Assembly: GCA_963281255.1 (NCBI GenBank) | Contig: OY725502.1 | Location: forward strand, 558,001 to 622,000 | Length of the DNA: 64,000 bases | Reading direction: 5' to 3' | Origin: Aphrocallistes beatrix | Taxonomy: Eukaryota; Porifera; Hexactinellida; Sceptrulophora; Aphrocallistidae | Shown: piece after piece, positions 9,501-18,480 of the stretch | How the letters are laid out: every line of letters starts with the position of its first letter | Position numbering within the stretch: position 1 is the first letter of the stretch | Translations under genes and position numbers: made by a program | Notes under the pieces: generated by a model | The model's input: only the letters and a program-made list of their open reading frames with translations | The model's database searches: none | Told to the model about the DNA's origin: nothing

Positions 9501-12385
9501 CAAATTTATTATAATTAATGCCCTATTGAATTAGTGTTATTTCACTAATCCGAACGATTTTTTCGAACATTGGAACAGAGCTGTTCGGATTCGCGAGGAT
9601 GTACTGTACCAGGTCCCATCTTAATAGTAATAACCTGAATAGTTGACAACGTATAGGATACTATTGAAAAGATACGAAATGTTTGTTCAACCACAATCTT
9701 TATTGGCTACATTCGAAATTTGTTAGAATATTATTATTCAAGCAATCACGACTTCTTTCTCCGCAGCTTAAGCTTATTGTATTTATGTTTAGATTTTCGC
9801 TTCCTGCCCTCTTCGCATTCTCTCTTGTCTCTCTTCCTTCCCTTCTCCTTAGACTCACTCCCACTGCTGCTCTCTTCAGCACAGAAGTTGCTCATGTACA
9901 GGTCTATAAGACTCTTGGTCTCTTCTCTCAGTGATTTCAGACGGATTCCTTTCCCTCCTTTGTAGGATTTCCTGCGTCTCTTCGCATCCCTCAATTTGGT
10001 TAACTTGTCCCGAACGCCTAGCTCTTTCTCTCCTTGGTTCTCGCTGGTTTCCAGCCTTTCAAACGGGTCAGGCATCCTAGCTGATGTCTCAGGAGCTGCT
10101 CTCTTGTTCCCCATGATAACGTAGTCGTAAAGAGCAGACCTCTCTTGTGGAGTACATGTCTGCTGCAATGCTTCATATGAATAGTGTAGAGACTCTTTCA
10201 ACTAGAATAGATTCAAATTCTTAGTTATTTTTGCAAAGTCATCCTATTAAATGGGGAACAAAGATGGCTGATAAACTGATTAAAAGGATATAATTAGAAT
10301 TACATACTTGAGTAGCTAGTGATGCTTGATCCTGGCTCTCTCTTTCCTCCAATATGTCTTGAATAACGTCCGTACGGTCGCAAGATTTACCTCTCACTCT
10401 ACTCAATATTTCTGTCTCCAAGCAATTAGGTATCAGCACTAATCCTTTAGCTCCACTCCTTGGTCCGAATTCTTTAATGTCCTCAGTCCCAATTCCTTTC
10501 TTACTATATTTGCAGGTCTCTAAATGTTTTGGTTCACTCGCAATCGGAATATAGTGTCTGGAGTCAAGTGGGCATTGGACCATCAGATTGTTGTCCGTGA
10601 TAACGAAATCTATTTTTTCCAATGCTGAGTTTACCTTTTCTTCACAATCACTCACTCTCTGTTTCATTATTTCCAGTTGTACACTCCTCACTTCTATGTC
10701 CACTTCTGTTAAGCTTACATGTGAGCTCATCTCACATCTCACTCCCAACGATTAACTATTTGGCTAACAGAATAGTATTATACTACCCGAACAAAAGTAT
10801 TTGAACACTCATTATTTCACATACAAATACAGCTGACTCCGCTTAATAGGGTCACTGTTTAATCGGGTCAACCGATAAATCGGGCCACTTTTGGCAGGAC
10901 CAGAATAGCTCTCACATAGAAGCTGATATCAAATATTTTTGGGTTTTCATGGCGTTCTCCGCTTAATCGGGGCAAAATGTCCTCTGACTGATGTGACCCT
11001 ATTAAGCGGAGTCGACTGAAGTACTAAATGAGTCTATTTATGAAAACGATTACTTCTAAACCGTAAACGGAGGTTGAGAATTTTATTAATTGAGCCGATC
11101 AATTTATTAGAAATCTTCAGCTTTGACTAATTCGAATATGAAATATGACTAGGGCCTAACGTTTAGAAGTAATCGTCTTCGTAAATAGTCCCATTTAGTG
11201 CTATTTGTATGGAAATAATGAAACGGCCAAATACTTTTGTTCAGGTATTGACCATGTTAATATATAGGTGAGTTATAACTCAAATACAAATACTAAGAGC
11301 CACCACGATAGGTTTTTAACACAAGATTATGGATGTTACTTATCGTTCTGTACATATTCGAACTGGTTAATTGGTGGTATAAATCTGAACTTTTGCATTT
11401 GGCTATTTCCTAAACTGAGTACGCATCTTTATGGAGTTTCGAGAGACCAACGTGAAGTACAAGAACAGGTGCAGGAGTAGGGTTTCAAACTTGAAAGATA
11501 ACAAGAACCCGATCCTCAGACAGAGAGTGATGTCCCGAGAGATCGATCCTGATGTGTTCGCTAAAATGAATGCAGAGGTTAGTTCTGTGCTCAGAGCAGG
11601 GCCCCTCCCTCTATTAATCCCCTTACGCCCCTGGCTCATACTACAGGGAGTTAGAGAGTCATTATTTTTGATAACGATGTAATCTTGACTCAACCAAATC
11701 AAGACACACGTATAAACTTTCGGACGAAATCAGAATTGACCAATCTAATCTTTGTATTTCAATGTTTTATCTCAATAAAATCGTTTCTATCCACTGATCT
11801 TAAGACAGACAGTTAGCTGGACAATCGACTGAATTGAACTGTCATTTACATACATGCCAACTGTCCCGTTTTTTGGCGGGACGTCCCGCTTTTTTCACTC
11901 TTCTATTGACTAATTTTCTCGAGTGTCCCGCTTTTTACTTGAAATTTCCCCACATTATGTCCCGTTTTTTTGGATTATTTGTATAATACTTTTCTATTGC
12001 GTCCCGCCAAATTCAATACTGCGTCCCGCTTTTACAACGGCTCAGGTTGGCATGTATGCATTTATCGCCTATTCTTACAGGAGATGGCTAGCGAGCAACT
12101 GAAGAAGAAGCTAGAGGAGTACATGGAGGCGAATATTAACAATGCTCAGATGGGCACTGGCAGTGGCACCAAGACTGATCTATTCAAGTGTTGGAAGTGT
12201 AAGGGTCAATGCTGTTCATACTTCCAGCTACAGACCCGATCAGCTGATGAGCCTATGACTACTTATGTATGGTGTAATGACTGCGGGAATCGATGGAAAG
12301 TGAGTAATTGTTTGTCTTGTCCTTGTCTTAAAGTTCGTTTTCAAAGCAAGAGTAATTTAATTCTTCTCTCCTTTAGTTCTGCTAG
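3524..12385 (+). CDS. TCEA1: Transcription elongation factor TFIIS (TCEA)
   Basis: TFIIS binds arrested RNA polymerase II and stimulates cleavage of backtracked RNA. Eight exons: 3524-3586, 8510-8578, 8686-8797, 8866-9123, 9198-9248, 11423-11577, 12081-12299 and 12377-12385; phases all agree, giving 311 residues (human TCEA1 has 301). Domain I (LW) spans residues 1 to about 80 ([41 protein letters not shown]). A Ser/Pro-rich linker follows. Domain II starts at TGDGVRDK and includes [15 protein letters not shown]. The C-terminal zinc ribbon has CWKC and CNDC with the catalytic acidic loop RSADEPMTT. The last exon encodes only Phe-Cys-stop, completing the family's terminal RWKFC. Intron 1 (about 4.9 kb) hosts two intronless ORFs on the same strand; intron 5 is AT-AC and hosts SNRNP48 on the other strand. 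The first exon is assigned from its match to the TFIIS N-terminus; a transcript would confirm that it splices over the nested genes. Confidence 0.93.
3780..4290. repeat. Large palindromic MITE in TFIIS intron 1
   Basis: Two arms of about 200 nt are inverted copies of each other. The left arm runs through CCATGGATGGTTTTGTAGCG, GTGGTTCAATCGGTTTCATC and GATAACCACCGCCACC; the right arm carries the complements in reverse order, ending near GAATCTCATGGATCTGTGG. A unit of about 47 bp (GTGAGATTC to GTAGCGTAGAATC) is tandemly doubled in the left arm only. There is no coding potential beyond accidental ORFs. It is probably a foldback or MITE-type DNA transposon of unknown superfamily. Confidence 0.6.
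4679..5395 (+). CDS. Multi-pass membrane protein nested in TFIIS intron 1, divergent relative of the 46-60 kb 7TM family
   Basis: Intronless ORF of 238 residues; no known family is recognised. Predicted hydrophobic segments lie at about 18-48 ([19 protein letters not shown]), 79-97 ([19 protein letters not shown]), 150-168 ([18 protein letters not shown]) and 182-210 ([14 protein letters not shown] onward). A basic cytoplasmic-type loop (LYLRKRRLE) follows the first. The order of a membrane segment containing a Glu, a loop with a single Cys, a membrane segment, and a basic loop is also seen in the 48917-49502 fragment and in the five array genes, so I infer distant homology. It is shorter than the array proteins (378-382 residues) and ends about where their fifth segment would be, so it is truncated or a short form. 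It sits on the host strand and would need its own promoter. Confidence 0.6.
   Translation: MMGNYTVLDFLFDFLNDLTLSFLILTLIQNILLFFWLLHVLHSIYVFVNRSLYLRKRRLENSDTTDSKEYFYKESIMRYVIFFVLLLFEIGYFLDDNLFSLIVKFHKIPDIDINIGYNCTLTKSTTLNFYFDTRAIRKFETFLTSHGKSLLIALTWMYAVLMQHLLHAAKGKLLSPKKLIGWILFGCVQHVGTLCYSGLIVLNVIMICRYFISKCKRVRYRYHVADALYSPLLLAQSK
5634..5692 (+). repeat. Short dispersed repeat with TATAAATAGA-like core
   Basis: The segment TAAGTCATTTTGGGCGGGGAA followed about 25 nt later by CTATAAATAGAA recurs at about 20863-20925, inverted at about 18882-18955, and partly at 55155-55192. This copy lies 300 bp upstream of the glycosyltransferase-like ORF, so its TATA-like core could serve as a promoter element, but its presence in introns and spacers elsewhere points to a small mobile repeat. 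Confidence 0.45.
5994..7784 (+). CDS. Type II membrane glycosyltransferase-like protein, two GT-A-like halves
   Basis: Intronless ORF of 596 residues nested in TFIIS intron 1. A short cytoplasmic tail (MNRTK) precedes a signal-anchor of about 18 residues ([19 protein letters not shown]), as in Golgi glycosyltransferases. The first half (about 65-220, from [12 protein letters not shown]) has the alternating strand/helix pattern of a GT-A fold. The second half (about 380-510) contains [18 protein letters not shown] and [11 protein letters not shown] and then [16 protein letters not shown], which aligns with the EDD-type metal-binding region of GNT-I/GT2-like enzymes. The usual D-D there reads E-E-T here, so metal binding may be altered. 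The start codon directly follows a TTTTTAG acceptor-like motif. The frame is closed by TGA at 7782-7784 but stays open to 8045 (see next entry). Exact donor and acceptor substrates cannot be told. Confidence 0.6.
   Translation: MNRTKLLYYFTVLFYTVCAALYLWKRELGIGMLGNHIQYIHETTKPQEANHAISINSTDYRTEKLVTVFTSFMDETNMSFSQYRAFVQKNFLRMTQFSCFREKVQFVVATNSKETRNLISREYPRVRFIDTVLRGKFTSPMYKDIVRDAMKASESFFYMQVNACNLYDNSLVLTLEAVRQAWRRGLVRQKILIYGIRSDFNIENITIGDETEFLRHFEKAKLFRHDALDYFIMTKETNDWDTFPESLMGRGFYDPYISNYAAHNEVETFDGTKSIRLLHQVRENDGGALSKRLDTYGTEEARNIGLVKLRTDHYSTTCTRYRTEISGDGSYVTIYDKNTDSMLKWDAGRNETYFSTSHRYWVEYEEKETTQEIESSPSLVIVVLAFSKPDSLGRLLNSLRDANYHGDRIDLIISLDVGRMGYYDLPTLITSKQFLWTQGEKRVALKSTHRGQMYQWLEASSIVDDDGQTLMLVVEETVVLSPYWYEYLMAVLSHHPDVPPDEQIAGWSLEAPIGRYSEHFQPSQFFDLFAGKSSVVYSGIKPVRNFIPVRGIWNDFVKWFATKSETVTTDLLSDSIISRLLNLGSHSGWESKVWSS
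7785..8045 (+). other. In-frame C-terminal continuation of the glycosyltransferase-like ORF after TGA
   Basis: Directly after the TGA the same frame stays open for 86 codons to TAG at 8043-8045, with protein-like composition ([33 protein letters not shown], a coiled stretch MEMEELKQK). The sequence around the TGA could not be resolved as an intron: the only GT-AG pair nearby would span 20 nt and break the frame. It is either a recent nonsense mutation, read-through, or a sequencing or assembly error. Confidence 0.5.
8100..8480 (+). repeat. Dispersed repeat, family B, copy 1
   Basis: It begins with a GC-rich structured head (GCTTGCTTGCGCTGCGCGGC, then GGCGGACAC paired with GTGTCCGCC) in otherwise AT-rich DNA, followed by an AT-rich body with ATGATGACGTCATAAC and TTCTATTAAAATTTCA. 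The same order recurs at 43487-43990; inverted and interrupted at 55300-56075; and only as a head at about 61035-61112. There is no coding capacity. The class is unknown. Confidence 0.6.
9309..9606. mobile_element. Tc1/mariner-pogo-like MITE
   Basis: TA-flanked element with terminal inverted repeats CAGTAC..CCTCG / CGAGGATGTACTG and repeated TCCGAAC motifs near both ends; 298 bp, no coding capacity. CAG...CTG ends with TA target duplication are typical of pogo/Tigger-derived MITEs. It lies in the minor-class intron of TFIIS, about 140 bp beyond the 3' end of SNRNP48. Confidence 0.7.
9746..10730 (-). CDS. SNRNP48: U11/U12 small nuclear ribonucleoprotein 48 kDa protein (U11-48K)
   Basis: Component of the U11/U12 di-snRNP of the minor spliceosome; the human protein contacts the 5' splice site of U12-type introns. 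Two exons, 10308-10730 and 9746-10201, separated by a 106-nt GT-AG intron, encode 292 residues (human 339). The diagnostic CHHC zinc finger is present: [10 protein letters not shown] and KHLETCK give C53-x5-H59-x9-H69-x3-C73. Downstream, [13 protein letters not shown] matches the human stretch around ALYDFV, and [14 protein letters not shown] matches EVRDYKRRRQSY. The C-terminus is Ser-, Lys- and Arg-rich, as in the family. The first ATG ([10 protein letters not shown]) was chosen as start. The gene lies entirely within intron 5 of TFIIS on the opposite strand, and that intron is itself U12-type. Confidence 0.9.
10786..11245. mobile_element. Tc1-like MITE carrying a second inserted MITE
   Basis: Terminal inverted repeats begin CCCGAACAAAAGTATTTG at the left and CCTGAACAAAAGTATTTG (complement) at the right, flanked by TA. 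The arms continue for about 90 nt through CATACAAATA and GATTACTTCTAAAC. The left arm is interrupted after CAAATA by a second element at about 10830-11018, whose ends are CAGCTGACTCCGCTTAATAG and CTATTAAGCGGAGTCGACTG. A sister copy of the inner element is at 28202-28390. It lies about 55 bp from the SNRNP48 start codon, so it may contribute to that promoter region. Confidence 0.7.
11850..12059. repeat. MITE-like repeat, family A, copy 2
   Basis: Ends are ACATGCCAAC and GTTGGCATGTA, near-perfect inverted repeats; the inside is rich in GTCCCGC motifs. This is the best-preserved copy of the family. It lies in TFIIS intron 6 and ends 21 nt before the acceptor of exon 7, so it occupies the expected branch-point zone of that intron. 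Confidence 0.7.
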
Positions 12386-13144
12386 CAATTACTCTTCAAA
12401 CTTTTCAATTGAGCATCGCTCTAACACAGCAAAGAGGCATTCACTGACAGCCCAACTCACAGCAATCTTATATATGAATAGATTACTTAGTTTCCTATGC
12501 TACACCTCACAAGAGTTGAACACAAATGTACAATGTTGTTTGTTTTCGTGTGCTTATTAATTAAGTAGATTTTTCAAAATCTAATTCTAATCTGCATAGT
12601 TCTAAATAGATTAAGCTTGAATCAGTTTTCTAAGCTAAACACGAGGCAGGTTGCATTGCACCAAATGACTCGTGAATCAATATAATGTCCAGTTAAGCAG
12701 TATCAAATTTAGATCTAGGCCTTTAGGAGCAAAGTCATGAGATCCATCTGCTATGAACCATACATATATTTTGGAACGAATCAGGAACTCAAATTTGCAA
12801 AATCATTATTTTGTTATTACTAACTTAGGCTTTTTTCATACACTTTTAAGTTTGACGAATAAAAGGAATTTAAAAGCCATTCAATTTACGTAAGAAGCAA
12901 AGCTTCTTTCAGTATAGGCTTTCACTCCGTTAGTTATTAACCCTGCCATCGGCCACCATGCTTAAAATAGACTTACATTTCCTATCTTGTGATGCCGATT
13001 TTAGATTGAATCACTCTTTCAGTAAAGCGTCATACCAGAGGATAAAAATAGAAGCTATTATGTAAGGTTGCTATATAAGAACATTTTCTGCTCAGATCTA
13101 TAATTATAATTGTAACATTTTATTCGCTTAGTAGTTAGATCGAA
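12386..13144. other. Spacer between TFIIS and syntenin
   Basis: AT-rich; no gene or clear repeat is seen. It holds the TFIIS 3' end and the syntenin 5' region. TTCGCTTAG just before the syntenin ATG looks like a 3' splice site. Confidence 0.4.
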
Positions 13145-15008
13145 ATGGCCAATATTTATCCATCACTTGAAGATATGGTTGTCGACAAGATGGCCAAGGT
13201 CAGTTGGAGTTCTTTCATCCTTGTTGTTATTATTATTATTGACATTGTTATTTTAAAATGCTCTACTCGTCTAGACTCAAGCACAGTTCGCTGAGGCAAT
13301 CAACCCACAGCAAGCTCTGGTAAGACACTGCTACATTTAAACTTTTAACCACGCCGGTTTCTCGCTCCCCGTAGTTTACAGTTCTCTCCTCACTCTAGCC
13401 ATCCCAGCCCTACGTTGCCCCTCCTCCTACCGTCCATGTATATCCTCAGTCCGGGGCGGAGCAGGGCGATAGGGCGCCTCCATCGGTGATCCCTGGTCCC
13501 TATGCAGGTCTCTACCCCTCTCTGGGAGAGTACATGGGCATCAACATGTCGTCTGCCCACGTACAGCAGTACATGAGTGACAACCAGATCGTAGTAAGTG
13601 GAGATCTCCTATTGTATTAGTTTGTATGAGGATGCATGTTTGAATGGTTTTCTTTTGTAGCCAGTAGTGGATCACCCAGTCGTAGCGAAGCAAGGAGCTT
13701 GTACTGTGGTAGCCCCGATTTCAGGAACACAGAACCCCGAAATTCTCAGATCTGAGATCAAACAAGGTAGGTTCGATTATTTTCATAATATTATGACTAC
13801 GAACATTCTTGTTACAGAATACATAGTCACCTGCTGTCGAATTCTCAACACCTCGTCATTCAAATATTCACTCCCTTAGTTATTTTTAATGACTTCAAAA
13901 ATAATTATTTGATATATCCTAACACTTTCACAAAAAGTGTTTGAATAAGAAACGTTTTGGTTCAAAATCTGTTATTTGTCTCAGCAACGAGGAATTCCTT
14001 GGTTCTCTTCATCATAATCCGAGCACCTTGCGAGTTACATCATCGACAGCAATGCCGTCACACGCCAGGCTGTCATGTGTAGACATCACTTAACTCATGA
14101 TTATGGGTAATTATAATATCTCCCACAGGTGTACGCGAGCTGATCGTCTGCAAGGCTCAAGACGGGAAAGTTGGGCTGTCTATAAAGGATATCAACAAGG
14201 TGAAGCTTCTATTGATAAGCACTATAAGATTATATTTCCAGGTTTTATGCTACATTTTTCTAAATTCAGGGTGTGTTCGTTGCTTATGTCCGCAAAGGTT
14301 CTCCTGCTGCTCAGTCGGGTCTGCGTTTCGGAGACCAGATCCTGCAGGTTAACGGGGAGTCAGTGGCCGGATGGACTCAGGACAAGTTCAACAAGTGCAT
14401 CAAGGCGGCCGCCGGGGCTAAGATCAGCCTGGCTATCCGGGACAGGCCTTTCGAGCGCATCATCACCATGCAGAAGGACTCCAGCGGTCACATCGGGTTT
14501 GCTTTCAAGAACGGCGAAATCTCTCAGATCATCAAGGACTCCTCTGCAGCTAGGTGAGTACATATGTTCTGGTTGGTTATAGGTCGGTGCATTACCGTCC
14601 TATTCCTAACTGGATCTAGTCCTGCATATACACTGTAGTAACTATAAGTCTGTTGTAGGAACGGAATTCTCATCAATCACTATCTGATCGAAGTTAATGG
14701 ACAGAATGTAGTAGGAATGAAGGTAGGTTGAGAAAGAGAAAGATTTCCTAACTGCAAGAGAGAATTTGCAGAATATATTACATTTGTGTTTATCTAGGAT
14801 AAAGACATACAAGAGGTATTCGCTCACGCTCCACGCACTCTAACCATCACCATAATGCCTGATTTCGTGTATGACGTCATCATGAAACAGTACGTTCTCT
14901 AGACTTAGTATTTCCATAGTATTTCCTGCAATGTTTTATCTACACTCTATCTCTAGCATGGGAAGTACCCTGAAGAAGTCGATGGATCACTCCATCCCAG
15001 ACATCTAA
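13145..15008 (+). CDS. SDCBP: Syntenin, tandem PDZ adaptor
   Basis: Adaptor binding syndecan tails, PIP2 and ALIX; acts in membrane trafficking and exosome formation. Nine exons: 13145-13198, 13275-13319, 13399-13593, 13661-13766, 14129-14199, 14270-14553, 14659-14722, 14798-14889 and 14957-15008, giving 320 residues (human 298). The N-terminus keeps the LYPxL-type ALIX motifs ([12 protein letters not shown] near residue 5; [10 protein letters not shown] near 72). PDZ1 runs from about residue 125 ([35 protein letters not shown]) and PDZ2 from about 208 ([29 protein letters not shown]). The C-terminus [11 protein letters not shown] matches human KSLMDHTIPEV. The Pro-rich linker is longer than in vertebrates. 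RAE1 follows in the same orientation about 0.9 kb away. Confidence 0.95.
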
Positions 15009-15941
15009 CCCACTTTGACATTAGTGATACCCCTGTACTGCCTTCGTACCCAAACATGTCATCATAGATTTTGCTGTGAATGTAAATACAGTTTTGTTTG
15101 TTTTGAAGCGTTTCCTGATGATTTAGGACTTCGTTTGTTTGTGTTTCTACTCTAATTAAATGCTCCTATTTACCAAAATGTATAAATATATGTATGTGTG
15201 TTTCAATATGAGATGATAATATCAATCAAAGAATTAGGGTGGGAAATGAGACAAATTGATTTTCAAATACTTTCCTAACAACAACAGTCAGGGTCGCTTA
15301 TTATGAACACCTTGGGGACCAAAAAGTCTGTTCATTATAGAGAGACTTCATATTAAGCTAACACGACCAATCCTATGGAACCAGTTGAATTGGGACCGTT
15401 TGTTTTTTCACAATAAACGAATGTTCATATTAAGCGGGTTCATAATAAGTGAACCTGACTATGTGAATGTTAGTAATCAGACTGGTGTATTTCTGAGATC
15501 AAAAATACAGTTTGCCACTAAACATATATGGAACATTTTAAGTGATTGAGTGACCATTCAAATTTGATGAGTTTAGTTTCCAGAACAATTCAGGATTTAT
15601 CATAATCTTCCCCACTCAACATCTTATCTAGGCTTTTTATTAATTGACGAATACAGTTTTCATAATTGAAACAAATTACTAGTCTCTAATGGTACTTAAT
15701 TAAGGATATTGACTAGTACTACATACTACAAGTATTACACAATGGCTCATCATATTTGTACTATCGTATTCGAGCTGATTTATCATTCGATTCCACTAAT
15801 TATTGGACAAATGAAGAAGAAAAGTTAACGAAAACTCGGTTTTCTCTGGCATTTGTTAGTTATAAACGATAACATTCTCGTCATTTCCGCGTACTTAGAA
15901 TTAGAATATCTGCACAGATCAGCTGGCAGTTCGTGATCGCA
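15009..15941. other. Spacer between syntenin and RAE1, with one MITE
   Basis: At about 15288-15470 lies a small element with inverted ends (GTCAGGGTCGCTTATTATGAAC at the left; GTTCATAATAAGTGAACCTGAC at the right) of the pogo-like type seen at 10830 and 28202. Nothing else is recognised. CTGCACAG lies 24 nt before the RAE1 ATG. Confidence 0.5.
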
Positions 15942-18480
15942 ATGTTTAGCAGCAGCACTAGCGTTCCTCAGGCTCCCAACCCCAACCCCAACAAGGACAT
16001 AGAAGTCCCCAATTGTCCTGACGACTCGATTAGCAAGATTGCATTCTCTCCGAACGCCAACTACCTGCTAGCGAGCTCATGGGATAACTCGGTCAGTCCA
16101 GCCTAGATTCTTTCCGCATTTTCCGAATGATACTTTCACACTTTCAAAATTCTTCAAAGATGAAATAGAGCTTTAGTATAAATAGAAATGATTTGAATAT
16201 TTCTAGAATGTATGCTAAAAAATTTTGTCGATAAATAATTGTTAGAACATTCCATTTCGTTAGGTTCGTTGCTGGGAGATAACAGACTCAGGACCGGCAG
16301 CCAAGGCCCAGATCTCTCACACGGGACCAGTGCTGACCTGCTGCTGGCACTCGGACGGCACGAAAGCCTTCACTGCAGGCTGCGACAACATCGCTAAGAT
16401 CTGGGACCTAGCCTCCAACCAGACCATGGACGTAGCTCTGCACGAGAGTCCAATCAAGACTGCGCATTGGGTTCAGGGAAAGAACTACAGCTGTCTCATG
16501 ACTGGATCCTGGGACAAAACTCTCAAGGTCAGTTTGATTGGTTGTGCTACTGCAAAGGAGTGGATAGATTGGATTAATATTGCTGTGTATTTCTAATTAT
16601 CTCCAGAGGTAGCTAATGATAAAAATATCTGGCAAGAAATCCAGTTAAATTCTCCTTTTAGTTCTGGGACACTCGCTCTCCATCCCCAATGCTCGTGTTG
16701 CAGCTACCAGAGAGATGCTACTGCGCCGATATGGTGAGGTACACTCTGACAGGTTAAGTCTACTCAATGCATAGAATGATGTGTCGGGTGTTTAGATTTA
16801 TCCGATGGCTGTGGTTGGGACTGCTAATAGAGGACTGGTGGTGTACCAACTCGAGAACCAACCTTCAGAGTTCAAAGTGAGTTAGACACGAATGCAATAT
16901 TGTTCAATTCCTGACGAATAGAACTTCCAAGTTGGTTAGATCTACCACTATAGTAGTTCTTAGTAACCAAATTCATTTGAGAATTTGAATTCGATATTCT
17001 ATAAAACTATTAAATATTAGCATTTTTATCAGAGACGATAATGTGCGTACATGGATAATTGGATTCTCCATTTAAATGTATGAACGCAAGGAGTACATAA
17101 TATGTATATTCGATCTTGATTGGCTTTAAATTCTTTAGAGAATCGACTCACCTCTCAAATACCAGGTAGCATCAACCTATTCACATACAAGTGTAATTAA
17201 CTCAAGTCTTATATTCAAATCTATAATTAGCACAGATGTGTCAGCATCTTCATGGATAAGAACCAGCAGCCAACCGGATTCGCACTCGGGTCCATCGAAG
17301 GAAGAGTGGCCATACACTACATGCAGACCACCAACCCGTTAGTTATCTGAATGTGTGTTTATTATGTTGTAGCTGTTATTGTTATTGTTGTTTATTGGGT
17401 TAGAGGGAAAGATAACTTCACTTTCAAGTGTCACAGATCTGCTCCTCCTTCTCAGTCCAGTCAAGCACAGGAGATATACGCGGTGAGAGCTGCTTTAATT
17501 GTTATTTTATTTAGATGTACAGACGTGACTCATCAAATAATATGCTTCGCGCACTTTCTAACATCTTTTTGAGATTTGTTCCGTCCGACTCGTTTTTATT
17601 ATACAAACAACCCAGACTATTGTAGCAAGTCATAACTAACATCTCCCGTTTACACCTATGTTAACACCTACCAACTGTCAACATCTCCCGTAGCATACAT
17701 ATCTCAACGAAAGTTTAAGAAATTCAAAAATATTATTGTTGGTCTAGAAAACGTGTTTCTATTGTGGAATTTCCTTGAAACACTGCTATGTACATTTTTT
17801 TAAAAATACAAATATATGAAGTTCTAGCTATCAAATATGATTACCCCTATCGCCCTACGTATTTAGTTTAAATCCTTTATATGACTATTAGGCGGGTATA
17901 GATTGCACGGAGAACTCACTACTCATCATGTGCTATTCTAGGTTAACGATATATCATTCCATCATCAACACGGTACACTATCCACTGTGGGATCTGATGG
18001 CAGGTTCAGTTTCTGGGATAAAGACGCGAGGATGAAACTCAAAGTGAGATATGAGTGAATGGCTAGCTAAACTGTAGAATAACTCTATCATAATGCAATG
18101 AACCGTCTAGACCTCAGAAGCCATGGAGCAACCAATCGTTTCTTGCGGGTTTAACTATGATGGCCAGATCTACGGATACGCAGTGAGCTACGATTGGTCC
18201 AAGGTATGTTCTGTAGAAGTTCAGTTCAGTTCAGTAATGCATTGTTAACCTCGATCATCTATGTTTTCTTGGTTCAATGTTAAAACCCATCATAATTAAT
18301 GTATCAAAAGTTGCGAGTACAACAATTGCGTTATTCTCTGTGTAGAGTTTGTAATGGACGAATGCTATTCACTCAATTCAATGTTTTGAATAGGGACATG
18401 AGAATCACTTCATTCAGAAAAAGAATTATATTTACTTGAGAAAAGCAGACGAAGAGCTTCGGCCAAAGAAGAAGAAATAG
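15942..18480 (+). CDS. RAE1: RAE1, mRNA export factor (WD40)
   Basis: WD40 propeller that binds the GLEBS motif of NUP98 at the nuclear pore, with roles in mRNA export and the spindle checkpoint. Ten exons: 15942-16091, 16264-16527, 16662-16733, 16796-16876, 17139-17165, 17231-17337, 17404-17482, 17942-18043, 18111-18203 and 18394-18480, giving 353 residues (human 368). Family landmarks: [92 protein letters not shown] and the final [19 protein letters not shown]. The fifth exon is only 27 nt. All blades appear intact and the match with animal RAE1 is near full length. Confidence 0.96.

Larger units (their letters stand above)
9249..11422 (+). other. Minor-class (U12-type) AT-AC intron of TFIIS
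   Basis: The exon before ends ATT GAA GAA A; the intron opens ATATCCTCTT, matching the U12 5' splice-site consensus ATATCCTT except for one less conserved base. It ends in AC, with TTCCTAAAC (U12 branch consensus TTCCTTAAC) lying 7 nt before that terminal AC. Joining at these points gives Glu-Glu-Ser-Ile-Phe-Met-Glu-Phe-Arg, which aligns without a gap to the TFIIS family sequence. No GT-AG pair nearby gives that result. The 2174-nt intron contains a pogo-like MITE, the antisense SNRNP48 gene and a nested pair of MITEs. Confidence 0.85.

Noticed and set aside
9198-11422. GT-AG alternatives for TFIIS intron 5
   Set aside because: No GT follows the conserved Glu-Glu codons within reach, and acceptor GAG before TACGC would not restore the conserved Ser/Ala-Ile position.
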